A DNA stretch of 64,000 bases, from positions 110,994 to 174,993 of the forward strand of contig NZ_JASZYQ010000009.1 in NCBI RefSeq assembly GCF_030316885.1, in the 5' to 3' direction. A model generated the notes under the pieces. The model made no database searches. It had not been told where the DNA came from and saw only the letters and a list, made by a program, of their open reading frames with translations. Below are positions 1 through 8,330 of this stretch, one piece after another. Within the stretch, counting starts at the first letter, position 1; every line of letters starts with the position of its first letter. The position numbers were made by a program, and so were the translations under genes. This DNA is from Variovorax jilinensis. Lineage in GTDB: Bacteria; Pseudomonadota; Gammaproteobacteria; Burkholderiales; Burkholderiaceae_C.

Positions 1-498
1 GCGATCGATCCCAGCGTGCGCCACGGGCAGAGCAACCAGACCCCGATCCTCTGGGACGATGCCCTCTTTTCATCGGCTGAGACGCTTTGGGCCGAGGCCA
101 AGGACCAAGGTCTGCGGCACGGCTGGGCCCAGTCCAGTCTCGACGGGTTTGGCGTGGGCGGGATGCTGACGCTATCTCGCTCCTGCGAGGTATTGACGGC
201 GCTCGAACTGCGCGAGAAGGACAGCGAAATGCGATGGCTGGTCCAGGCCGCGCACATCTCGCTGTCGCGCTTGATGAAGCGGAAACACGCGCCACAGCCC
301 GTGGTCCCGCTGACCCCGCGCGAGATCGAGGTCCTGAAATGGAGTGCTGACGGGAAGACGGCCAGCGAGATCGGCGAAATCCTTTCGATCTCCGTGCCGA
401 CGGTGAACTTCCACATCAAGAACGTCGTTCACAAGATGAAGGCGGCCAACAAGACCGCTGCCGTGGTTCAGGCGCTGATCTCTGGATTGCTGCACTGA
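1..498 (+). CDS. LuxR-family transcriptional regulator, C-terminal part (truncated by window edge)
   Basis: The reading frame is open from the first base, so the real start lies upstream. About the first 95 visible residues look like the end of an autoinducer-binding-type sensor domain. From about residue 104 a standard LuxR helix-turn-helix follows, with LTPREIEVLKW, the conserved Glu-Leu-Gly pattern, and SVPTVNFHIKNVVHKM as recognition helix. That layout fits LuxR solos and quorum-sensing regulators of Burkholderiales. No acyl-homoserine-lactone synthase is visible nearby, so a solo is possible, but upstream sequence is missing. An internal GTG at 16 is only the first start codon inside the window. 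Confidence 0.85.
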   Translation, partial: AIDPSVRHGQSNQTPILWDDALFSSAETLWAEAKDQGLRHGWAQSSLDGFGVGGMLTLSRSCEVLTALELREKDSEMRWLVQAAHISLSRLMKRKHAPQPVVPLTPREIEVLKWSADGKTASEIGEILSISVPTVNFHIKNVVHKMKAANKTAAVVQALISGLLH

Positions 499-534
499 TC
501 GCAACGGCTGGGGACACCAGCTGCAATCGACTTG

Positions 535-882
535 ATGACCGACCAGATCCTTCGCGCTTTCACATTCTGGATACGCACCAAGTTGCGCGACGAATGTCGT
601 GCCTATCTGGAGAGCACCAAGCTCAAGGAACTCGCGCAGGCGCCGGGCTGTCGGCGATCTGCCGCCCTGTTCCGCAATCTCGGGGACGGCACCACCGAGG
701 TCGTGGTGATTTCCTTGTGGCAATCGATCGACTGCATCAGGGCGGCATTCGCCGAAGACTTTCAGCAACCGGGTATCGATTCCGCCGTGCGCCACAAGTT
801 GTTCGACCGCGAGCCGACGGTGCGACACTATGCGATCAACGACGGGGATGCATTGGCACTGGTGCCGCCAGACTGGCACTAG
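535..882 (+). CDS. ABM-like (antibiotic biosynthesis monooxygenase fold) small protein
   Basis: A protein of about 115 residues. The centre, with VVISLWQSIDCIRAAF and a C-terminal EPTVRHYAI, matches the pattern of small dimeric alpha/beta-barrel ABM-like proteins, where a Trp and the late EPTVxHY motif are typical. ATG at 535 is preferred over the adjacent TTG at 532. It lies 36 bases after the LuxR gene on the same strand and could be its target or simply a neighbour. Substrate and function are unknown; many family members are cofactor-free oxygenases or have no known activity. Confidence 0.6.
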   Translation: MTDQILRAFTFWIRTKLRDECRAYLESTKLKELAQAPGCRRSAALFRNLGDGTTEVVVISLWQSIDCIRAAFAEDFQQPGIDSAVRHKLFDREPTVRHYAINDGDALALVPPDWH

Positions 883-1005
883 CCTGATTTCCTCGTCTGG
901 AGCCACTCGCGCACCTCTACTCGCCTGCCTTCCGCAGGTCGTGCTGTGAGAACGGCTGTCAGGCCCATCGCGAGCGCAGTGCGATCGTGCACCAGCCTTC
1001 GCGGG

Positions 1006-1701
1006 TCAAGCGGGCGGCTTTGGTACCTGGTCGTAGCGCATGTCGGCTGGAGAGTGGCGGGCGATCTCTGCCCTCTGGTCCGTCTCGGCCTTGACGTGGG
1101 CCGGACGTGCCAGGATCTCCTGCTGCCAGGCCGCGAGGGCGGGCAGGTCACCAAGCAGGTCGAGGCCGCGGGCGACCTTGAGGATGGACGCGAACATGAG
1201 GTCGGCAACCGTGAAGGTGTTGCCGACCCACCAGTCGCGCCCGTCGCGGGCCTTTTCCAACGCGGCAAGGCGCTCCTTCGCGAGTGCCCTCACAACGGGC
1301 TTGCGGGCGTCCTTTACTGCGTCGTCGTCCATGAAGTATTCGACCTCGGCGACATTGAAGAGAAACGGTTCTATCGAATTCAGGCCGGCGATCACCCATT
1401 GAATCGCGGCGGCACGCTCAGGCGTCCCTTCGCCGCCAATGCATCGCCCCGCTCGCATCGCCACGTCGAGCACGATGGCGCCACTTTCGAACATCGGTGG
1501 CCGACCTTCCTCCTCCAGCACGGGCAACTGCCCGAATGGCTGCAGGCTGTGCCGATAGCCCGCCGACTTCATCGTCGGCGCGTCGACGAGTCGGACCCGG
1601 TAGGACCAGTCAACCTCGTTGAGGATCCAGCGCACGCGGTGGTCGCGAACTTGACCGGCCGCAAATGGCGGCGCCCATTTCATGGCTGTGAGGGTGATCA
1701 T
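1006..1701 (-). CDS. Glutathione S-transferase family protein
   Basis: A 231-residue protein with the two-domain GST layout. The N-terminal thioredoxin-like half holds the glutathione-site pattern PFGQLPVLEEEG followed by MFESGAIV (cis-Pro loop and Ser-rich turn, about residues 55-75). The all-alpha C-terminal half includes WWVGNTFTVADLMFASIL, the N-capping box region of GSTs. ATG at 1701 gives MITLTAMKWAPPF, the expected first beta strand; the longer upstream ORF has no GST-like sequence. GSTs conjugate glutathione to electrophiles or act as peroxidases; the substrate here is not predictable. It is a single gene with no obvious operon partner. Confidence 0.88.
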   Translation of the reverse strand: MITLTAMKWAPPFAAGQVRDHRVRWILNEVDWSYRVRLVDAPTMKSAGYRHSLQPFGQLPVLEEEGRPPMFESGAIVLDVAMRAGRCIGGEGTPERAAAIQWVIAGLNSIEPFLFNVAEVEYFMDDDAVKDARKPVVRALAKERLAALEKARDGRDWWVGNTFTVADLMFASILKVARGLDLLGDLPALAAWQQEILARPAHVKAETDQRAEIARHSPADMRYDQVPKPPA

Positions 1702-1910
1702 CTGACTGTCTCCAGTTGAACATCGGACCGGGAATGCGCCCGCACCTTGGGAAGAGCCGTCGGCTCGCCCTTGCGATGGTCCGCCGCACGACCACACTCC
1801 CTGCGCGACGGACCAGATCGCCGATTTTCCCGAAAAGTGGCCTCGATTTCGACCTGTATTTCCGGACTCGAGGCGTAGGGCCATGCATCGGAATCGATGC
1901 TGAATCTTCC

Positions 1911-2102
1911 ATGAGAACCACCGTCGCCATCGAAGACGATCTCTTCGACAAGGCCTGGGAGATGGCCGACCCGGATATGGAGCGTCAGGCATCTTCGGCG
2001 AAGCCCATGCGAGACCGCCTGCTGCAGCAGGCCCACGATAGGGGCGGGTTATCGCAAAGCATGCGCCAGGCGGAATCCGCGAGTGTCCGCTTTCTGAACT
2101 GA
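1911..2102 (+). pseudogene. Decayed VapB-like antitoxin remnant
   Basis: The first 25 codons (MRTTVAIEDDLFDKAWEMAD) match the start of type II VapB-family antitoxins, a ribbon-helix-helix beginning MRTTV-ID-DL. After DPDMER the frame stops resembling the family, while the next frame gives IFGEAHARPPAAAG, close to the usual alanine/arginine-rich middle. I infer a frameshift. No VapC PIN-domain toxin follows, so this is probably a relic of a toxin-antitoxin pair. The match is by eye and short. Confidence 0.45.
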
Positions 2103-2362
2103 TTGCAGACGACCATCGGTAGGGCGCGACAGGCGCGGATGGGCCCGAAGCGGCAGTACGCCTTCTCCGAAAGCAGACTCACGGCCTGCGTCGTGCCGAG
2201 AGTGGCCTCGAAGTTCGCGCGCCGCATCGGCATGTATAGAATTCACAGTGGCGTCTCTCCACGCCTCCCGTCCGCGGAAAGGGCTGCGCCCAGGTTTCAG
2301 ATCACAGCGCATTCACATGCGACTCCCGGCCAACCAGCGGACAGGCCGACTTTGGAGATCGT

Positions 2363-3613
2363 ATGTCCAACGACCAACGCGCCTCGGCCTCCAACGGCCA
2401 CATCAACCTCGAGCAACAGCGCAAACGTGCCAAAGAGCTGTTGGTTAGGCTTAAAAATGGGGGCGCATCCGCGCAGGAATCCGCCCTCGAACGACTGAGT
2501 TCTTACTCGGGATCGCCTCGACTGGCAGATGCGCAGTGGCTCATCGCGCGTGAGCTTGGATTCGCAAGCTGGCCCAGGCTGAAGGCTCATGTCGATGCGG
2601 TCGAGTTCGCTGCCTTGCATCCCCGATTCGCGGCGGACGATGAGCCCGGGGTCCAGCACTGGCGCTGCGGAAACGACATTGCTCACAGCTTGCGGCTCGC
2701 GGGCTTCCAAGGTGAGTTCCACATGTTCGCGGACCCTCTGTGCATGGGCCCGGTACCGGACCTTCCCGACCTCGAATTCATCAGGTTGCGCAGCGAATTC
2801 GTGAGCAGTTCCTTTGAAATGCCGATGGAAGATGCCCGGCGCCGCATGGAGGGTGAGTACCAGGATCTTGCCCGGATGAGGCGGGCTCGACGTGCCGTCC
2901 TTTGGTGCGATGCGGACGCCTACGATCAGCTCTTCCTCATGGCGCTTCTGGCGCGGATGGATACGTTGCCGGAATCGGTGGAACTGATCGAGATCAGCCA
3001 TGTCCCGGGGGTAGAGCGCTTCATAGGAATCGGCCAGCTGGCGCCCGAAGTGCTCGCTTGGCTGTGGCCGCAGCGAAGGCGTCTGGACGCAGCGGCCTTC
3101 GCGCTTGCACGCACAGCGTGGAAGGCGTATCGAGACCCCTCGCCGCAAGCCTGGGCTGAACTCAGCCTCGACGAAACCCCTTCGCTGCCGTTCTTGGCAC
3201 CTGCCCTGCGTCGTCAGTTGCAGGAGCTTCCCTCGCTGTGCGACGGCCTGTCGTTGACTGAGCGGCTCATGCTGCGGATCACCCAGGAGCTCGACCGTCC
3301 GACGCTTGGGCAGGTCTTCAATGAGTTGACGAGCGTTCGCGAACCGCTTCCATTTCTAGGAGATTCGATGTTCTACGCATTGGCGCGCACCTTGATCGAC
3401 GGTCCAGCCCCGTTGATGCGACAGTTCGATGTCCAGCATCCCTGGCCCCGCCGACCGCTCGAACTCACACCACTCGGCAAACAGGTTCTGGCCGGCAAGG
3501 CTTACTGGCTGGATCACGCAAGCGCGGTGCGTTGGGTCGGCGGCACGAAGATCGAGCCTGGGCGTCCCCATTGGGCCCTCGATGACCTGCTCGTTCCCAG
3601 GTGGCGCCTCTAG
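2363..3613 (+). CDS. DUF1835 domain-containing protein
   Basis: A 416-residue protein. Residues 15-75 carry the LEQQRKRAKELL ... LIARELGFASWPRLKAHVDA module that often precedes ankyrin-like or DUF1835 regions. Residues 95-220 contain the DUF1835 signature: a G-NDIAHSLR nucleotide-like start, then DPLCMGPVPDLPDLEFIRLR and a later VLWCDADAYDQLFL. The C-terminal half is the usual DUF3658-like partner region. Biochemical function is unknown for the family. GGAG ten bases before ATG 2363 supports the start. It stands alone between the VapB relic and the response regulator on the other strand. Confidence 0.8.
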   Translation: MSNDQRASASNGHINLEQQRKRAKELLVRLKNGGASAQESALERLSSYSGSPRLADAQWLIARELGFASWPRLKAHVDAVEFAALHPRFAADDEPGVQHWRCGNDIAHSLRLAGFQGEFHMFADPLCMGPVPDLPDLEFIRLRSEFVSSSFEMPMEDARRRMEGEYQDLARMRRARRAVLWCDADAYDQLFLMALLARMDTLPESVELIEISHVPGVERFIGIGQLAPEVLAWLWPQRRRLDAAAFALARTAWKAYRDPSPQAWAELSLDETPSLPFLAPALRRQLQELPSLCDGLSLTERLMLRITQELDRPTLGQVFNELTSVREPLPFLGDSMFYALARTLIDGPAPLMRQFDVQHPWPRRPLELTPLGKQVLAGKAYWLDHASAVRWVGGTKIEPGRPHWALDDLLVPRWRL

Positions 3614-3797
3614 CAAGCGCGATCGCGCTTGTGGTTTTTGCGGCAGCGTGCGGTGACAAATCGTCAGTCCAGGCGGCGCTATCCAAGGTCGGCTCCTGGC
3701 CCAGGGCCGAAGTCAGAGGCATCGCTCAGCTTCTCCATATACGGGCGCTGCTTGCGGACTGCATCGGTGTCCACTGCCTTGTCCTAGACCACACCCT

Positions 3798-4691
3798 CTA
3801 GGCCAGGAAGCCGCTCGCCAGTGCCGCGGCAGCCGCACGGGTTTCGACTCCCAACTTCTCGAAGATGTGTTCGAGGTGTTTGTTCACGGTGCGCGGGCTG
3901 GTGCCGAGAATGTCGCCGATGTCGCGATTGGTCTTGCCCTTGGCGAGCCACGACAGCACTTCGGTCTCGCGGGGCGTCAACGCCGCCTCCGTCAGGCGGG
4001 CCGAGGGGCCGGGCTCGTCGCGCTGCACGGCAAGCAGCAGCATGGTCTCGCCGAGCGTCGCGGTCCCCAGATTGCGCACCGACAACCGAAGGCCGCCCTC
4101 GGTGCAAAGCCGCAAGTGGGCGTCGGGTTCGAGTGCAGCTTCGAGAGTCCCAGGCAGGTGGCCAGGTATCTTGGGGGCGCCGAGGGCTTGCAACCAGAGC
4201 GCCGCCTGCGGCGAGCGCCAGGCCAATCGGCCTTGCGCATCGACGAACACCACGCCCATGCCCGCAACGTCGACCGCGTCACGCGCCATCCGCGTGATGC
4301 GTGCGTTGCGCGTGTGCGTGTGCAGGCGCGCGAGCACTTCCTGGGCGCGTATCGGCTTCACCACGTAGTCGACGCCCCCGCTCGCAAAGCCTTCCACCAC
4401 GTCCTGCGAATCGGACATCCCGGTCATGAACAACACCGGGATATGGGCCAGCGCCGGATCGGCCTTGATGCGACGGCAGGTCTCGAACCCCGACAAGCCT
4501 GGCATGATGCCGTCCAGCAGGATCGCATCGGGCACCACCAGTTCCAGCCGCTGCAGCGCGGACTCGCCGTCGGGCGCCACCAGCACGGTGTAGCCGCTGG
4601 CTTCCAAGGTGTCACACAGCATGCCCAGGCTGCTGGGCGCATCGTCCACCACCAGAACTACGGGGCGTTCGGTCTCAGGGTTGGGGCGCAT
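3798..4691 (-). CDS. LuxR/NarL-type response regulator (REC - PAS-like - HTH), putative amide-island regulator
   Basis: A 297-residue response regulator. Residues 10-120 are a REC domain with the DD acidic pair (VVLVVDDAP), phospho-acceptor Asp in AILLDGIMPG, Thr in LFMTG and Lys in YVVKPI. A middle stretch (VDVAGMGVVFVDAQGRLAW) resembles a small PAS-like domain. The C-terminal LuxR HTH begins LTPRETEVLSWLAKGKTN. The ATG at 4691 overlaps the end of the kinase gene by 17 bases, so the two are translationally coupled and are almost certainly a cognate pair. Its probable DNA target is the palindrome shared by 8187-8202 and 15588-15603; this is inference from context. Confidence 0.92.
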   Translation of the reverse strand: MRPNPETERPVVLVVDDAPSSLGMLCDTLEASGYTVLVAPDGESALQRLELVVPDAILLDGIMPGLSGFETCRRIKADPALAHIPVLFMTGMSDSQDVVEGFASGGVDYVVKPIRAQEVLARLHTHTRNARITRMARDAVDVAGMGVVFVDAQGRLAWRSPQAALWLQALGAPKIPGHLPGTLEAALEPDAHLRLCTEGGLRLSVRNLGTATLGETMLLLAVQRDEPGPSARLTEAALTPRETEVLSWLAKGKTNRDIGDILGTSPRTVNKHLEHIFEKLGVETRAAAAALASGFLA

Positions 4692-7600
4692 CGGCCTCCT
4701 CTGCGAGGGTTCGCTTGAAACTGTCGAGGTCGAAGCGGGCCACCATCGCGCGCAGGTGCGTGCAGGTAGAAGCCAGCTCCGGGAGGTCGTGCGCCAGCCG
4801 ATCGAGCGCCTGCTGCAGGCCGCGCACATGACCAACCTGCACAAGCCGCATCAGTTCGAGCCGAGCCTCTTCAGGCAGGCTGGTCAGTTCGGGCGGGGCC
4901 AGAGCGGCCGCGGCCGGTGCCGGTGCATGCTGCAGCCATTCCAGGCCGAGGTTGCGCTCGAGCGTCGCGATCAGCTCCGATTCGATCACCGGCTTGCCCA
5001 CGAAAGCCTGGCAGTCGCTGGCGCGCAGCCGCGCGGCCTGGTTCTCGAACACATTGGCCGAGACGATGATGATCGGCAGAGTGAACCCGGCCGCGCGCAC
5101 GCGGTCGGCCGTTTCCCAGCCGTCCATGTCGTCCATGCTGAGGTCGAGCAGGATGGCCGACGGCACGTGCGCGCGCAGGCTGTCCAGGCATTCGGTGCCG
5201 CTCGCGGCCTCCCGCACGTCGAAGCCCAGCGGCATCAGCATGCCGGCCAGCATCTGGCGCTGCACCGGCTGGTCGTCGACCACGAGCAGCGTGCGGCGCG
5301 GGCCGAAGTAGCCCGAGATCGCGCGCTGCGGCTCCGCTTGAGGGCCGGGGTCCGCGATCTCTCGCAGGTAGACGCGCACGCTGAAGGTGCTGCCCTTGGC
5401 CGAAGTGGCCGACATGCGCAACTCGCCGCCCATCAGCGAGGTCAGCAGCCCGGTGATCGTGAGGCCCAGGCCGGTACCTGGCTCGCCACCGTGGCGGCGC
5501 CCCGCCGCACCGCGCTCGAAGGGCAGGAAGATTCGCTGATGGTCCTGCGCGGCAACGCCGATTCCAGTGTCTATGACGTCGAAGCGCAGCACCTGGTGGC
5601 GCGCATCCACATGCAGCGTGACGGTGCCGGCATCGGTGAAGCGCACCGCGTTGCTCAGCAGATTGATCAGGATCTGCCGCAGCCGCTTGGCATCGGCCTG
5701 CACCCAGGCCGGAAGCCGGCCGGCTTCGCTGTAGACGAAGGCCAGGCCCTTGGCCTCAGCTTGAGGCCGCACCATGCGCACCACCTCGTCGAGAAAGCCG
5801 GGCAGCGCGAGCGGCATCGGCTCGAGCTGCAGCCGGCCTGCCTCGATGCGTGCGAGGTCCAGCAGGCCGTCGATCAGGCCCAGCATGTGCTCGCCGCTCT
5901 TGTGGATGGTCTGCAATGCCGCGCGTGGCGGCGGCGCTGACGTGCCGTCGTTCTTGAGCAGGATCTGGGAGTAGCCGAGGATGCTGTTGAGAGGCGTGCG
6001 CAGCTCGTGCGTCATGCCCGCAACGTAGCGCGTCTTGGCCTGGTTGGCGGCCTCGGCCGCCTCCTTGGCGCTCTGCAGCGCAGCGTCGGTGCGCTTGTGG
6101 GCCTCGATCTCGAGCGTCAGCAGGTGGTTGTGGCGGTTCGACTCCTCCTGCGCCATCTTGCGGCTTTCGCTGCCGAGCACGATCCACCACGCAGCCACGG
6201 CTGCGACCATTGACAGCATCGCGAACACCTTGAGAAAGGGCGCTTGCAGGAAGATGCCGGCTGCAGTGGCATTGAGCAAACCCTCCTGCGCGTAGACGAT
6301 GCCCATCACGGTAGCCAGCATCGCGATCAGCGAGGTCGCAACCAGCAGGTAGTGGGCGACGCGGAAGTTGAGCCGCAGTGCCAGTGGCGGCGGCAACAGC
6401 GCCTTGAGCCACACGGCGATCTGCTCGGAGGCGCGGGAGTCCTTCTTGCATGCGTCGTGACAGCGCGACTCGAGCGTGCAGCACAACGAGCAGATCGGCG
6501 CGCTGTAGGCGGGGCAATGCGCCATGTCCTCCGATTCGAAGCTGTTGTCGCAGACCGAGCAGCGCACCAGCTGGCCCGGAGTCCAGCGTTGCACGTCCGT
6601 GCGCGCGAGGTAGTAGCGCCCGCGCGTGCGCCAGGCAATCAGTGGCGACACCAGCAATGCCGTCAGCAGCGCAATGAAGGGCGAGAACGATTCGGCCCAG
6701 CGCCCCAGGACGCCGGCATAGGCCACCATCGCGAGCGTGGCGGCGACCAGCATCGACACCAGGCCGACCGGATTGATGTCGTAGAGGTGCGCGCGCTTGA
6801 ACTCGATCGCGCGCGGGCTCCAGCCCAGGGGTTTGTTGATGACGAGATCTGCCACCAGCGCCCCGACCCAGGCGATCGCGATGTTGCTGTAGAGGCCCAG
6901 CACCTTCTCGAGTGCGGCGAAGACGCCCAGGGTCATCAGGAGGATCGCGATCAGCACGTTGAAGACGAGCCACACGACGCGACCCGGATGACTGTGCGTG
7001 AGCCGGGCGAAGAAGTTCGACCAGGCCAGCGAGCCCGCATAGGCGTTCGTGAGGTTGATCTTCATCTGAGAAACGACGACGAACAACGTCGTCACGCCCA
7101 GCACCCAGGCCGGATTGTCGAACACGTAGGCGAAGCCCGCGAGGTACATCCGCGTGGGCTCGACCGCGTGCTCGGGCTTGATCTCATGCTGCAGGGCGAG
7201 GAAGGCCAGGAAGGCACCGCCCAGCATCTTGAGCATGCCCGGCACGATCCATCCGGGCCCGGCGACCAGCACCGCGGTCCACCAGCGCACGCGGCTCGCC
7301 TTGGTCTTCTCCGGCAGGAAGCGCAGGTAATCGACCTGCTCGCCGATCTGCACCACGAGCGAGAACGCCACCGTGGCCGCAGCACCGAACATCAGCGGAT
7401 CGAAGCCGTTGCTCCCGGAGATGCGGCCCACCAACCCGGTGAAGTCCGAGAAGGCCTGCGGATTCTTGATCAGCACCGCGATGAAGGGGCAGACGAAGAG
7501 CAGCAGCCAGATCGGCTGGGACCACAGCTGCAGCGCCGAAATCATCGTGATGCCGCGCATGACGAGCGGAATGATCACTACCGAGGACACCAGGTAGCAG

Positions 7601-8070
7601 ACCCACAGAGGCCAGTCGAAGAACATCTGCAGCGCCAGGGCGAGGATCGCCGCCTCGAGCGCGAAGAAGATGAACGTGAAGCTGGCGTAGATCAGCGAAG
7701 TGAGGGTCGAACCCAGATACCCGAATCCCGCGCCGCGGGTGAGCAGATCCATGTCGACGCCGTAGCGCGCCGCGTAGTAGCAGATCGGCAGGCCGGTTAG
7801 GAAGGTGATGATGCCGACCACCAGGATCGCCCAGAGCGCATTCTCGAAGCCGTAGCTCAGCGCGATCGCGCCTCCGATGGCCTCGAGCGCGAGGAAGGAC
7901 GTCGCACCGAAGGCTGCATTGCCGACCCGGAACTCGCTCCACTTGCGAAAGCTGCGCGGCGTATAGCGCAGCGCGTAGTCCTCCAGCGTCTCGTTGGCGA
8001 CCCAGGCGTTGTAGTCGCGGCGGATGCGGAAGATCTTCTGGCCGGTCACGGGCGAGCGGGCGGGCGGCAT
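4675..8070 (-). CDS. NCS1-type permease fused to hybrid histidine kinase/response regulator
   Basis: An 1131-residue fusion. Residues about 20-490 are a purine-cytosine-permease (NCS1) type transporter with roughly a dozen membrane segments and the family N-terminus ENALWAILVVGIITFLTGL. Residues about 500-545 form a cysteine cluster (CSVC, CPAYSAPICSLCC, CHDAC) like a double zinc ribbon. Two further membrane helices follow, then a coiled linker, HisKA with MTHELRTPLNSI (His near 687), an HATPase with N-box LINLLSNAVRF and G-boxes DTGIGV and GTGLGLTI, a REC domain (Asp near 973 in LLDLSMDDMDGW) and a helical tail. The membrane part probably senses or co-transports the inducer, as in SLC5-linked kinases such as CbrA. 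ATG 8070 fits; an in-frame start at 8112 is possible. Confidence 0.93.
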   Translation of the reverse strand: MPPARSPVTGQKIFRIRRDYNAWVANETLEDYALRYTPRSFRKWSEFRVGNAAFGATSFLALEAIGGAIALSYGFENALWAILVVGIITFLTGLPICYYAARYGVDMDLLTRGAGFGYLGSTLTSLIYASFTFIFFALEAAILALALQMFFDWPLWVCYLVSSVVIIPLVMRGITMISALQLWSQPIWLLLFVCPFIAVLIKNPQAFSDFTGLVGRISGSNGFDPLMFGAAATVAFSLVVQIGEQVDYLRFLPEKTKASRVRWWTAVLVAGPGWIVPGMLKMLGGAFLAFLALQHEIKPEHAVEPTRMYLAGFAYVFDNPAWVLGVTTLFVVVSQMKINLTNAYAGSLAWSNFFARLTHSHPGRVVWLVFNVLIAILLMTLGVFAALEKVLGLYSNIAIAWVGALVADLVINKPLGWSPRAIEFKRAHLYDINPVGLVSMLVAATLAMVAYAGVLGRWAESFSPFIALLTALLVSPLIAWRTRGRYYLARTDVQRWTPGQLVRCSVCDNSFESEDMAHCPAYSAPICSLCCTLESRCHDACKKDSRASEQIAVWLKALLPPPLALRLNFRVAHYLLVATSLIAMLATVMGIVYAQEGLLNATAAGIFLQAPFLKVFAMLSMVAAVAAWWIVLGSESRKMAQEESNRHNHLLTLEIEAHKRTDAALQSAKEAAEAANQAKTRYVAGMTHELRTPLNSILGYSQILLKNDGTSAPPPRAALQTIHKSGEHMLGLIDGLLDLARIEAGRLQLEPMPLALPGFLDEVVRMVRPQAEAKGLAFVYSEAGRLPAWVQADAKRLRQILINLLSNAVRFTDAGTVTLHVDARHQVLRFDVIDTGIGVAAQDHQRIFLPFERGAAGRRHGGEPGTGLGLTITGLLTSLMGGELRMSATSAKGSTFSVRVYLREIADPGPQAEPQRAISGYFGPRRTLLVVDDQPVQRQMLAGMLMPLGFDVREAASGTECLDSLRAHVPSAILLDLSMDDMDGWETADRVRAAGFTLPIIIVSANVFENQAARLRASDCQAFVGKPVIESELIATLERNLGLEWLQHAPAPAAAALAPPELTSLPEEARLELMRLVQVGHVRGLQQALDRLAHDLPELASTCTHLRAMVARFDLDSFKRTLAEEADAPQP

Positions 8071-8330
8071 GGTCCGTTCTTTCAGGAATGGGGTTTGCCG
8101 GTGACTCTGCAAGAAGCGCTCCTTGTTCCATCAACCGCTGGCGCAGACGGGTCGGCCAGTGTCGCCGGGCGGTGCGCAGGCGCGGCTACGTTGATTGACG
8201 TATTCGGCTGTACGCGCTCCGTTCATAGAGTGCAGTCCATGGTGCCTGTCGTAGCGCACGCCGCACAGCGGTGGTGCATGCGTCGTCGTGGTGCCTGCCG
8301 CCCCCTTCAACCCTGCCTGGAGATTCCTTC
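8071..8330 (-). promoter_or_regulatory. Divergent intergenic region between kinase gene and transporter operon
   Basis: A 260-base gap separates the kinase start (minus strand) and the binding-protein start (plus strand). It must hold both promoters. The only strong structural element I see is the palindrome at 8187-8202, near the centre, about 117 bases from the kinase start and 129 from the transporter start. No convincing sigma-54 element (GG-N10-GC with the TGGCAC/TTGC context) was seen. Confidence 0.6.
8187..8202. promoter_or_regulatory. Palindromic operator TACGTTGATTGACGTA (copy 1)
   Basis: A 16-base element with TACGT and ACGTA arms around a TGATTG core. The same outer arms, the same 5' C and the same 3' TTCG flank occur at 15587-15607 before amiE, with the core present as its reverse complement. 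The sites lie before two operons with related functions (amide transport plus formamidase; amidase). I infer a binding site for the LuxR-type response regulator at 3798-4691. Direct binding is untested. Confidence 0.72.

Noticed and set aside
6244..7800. Plus-strand ORF of 518 codons inside the transporter-kinase gene
   Set aside because: Antisense to a gene with clear motifs on the minus strand; composition typical of a GC shadow.
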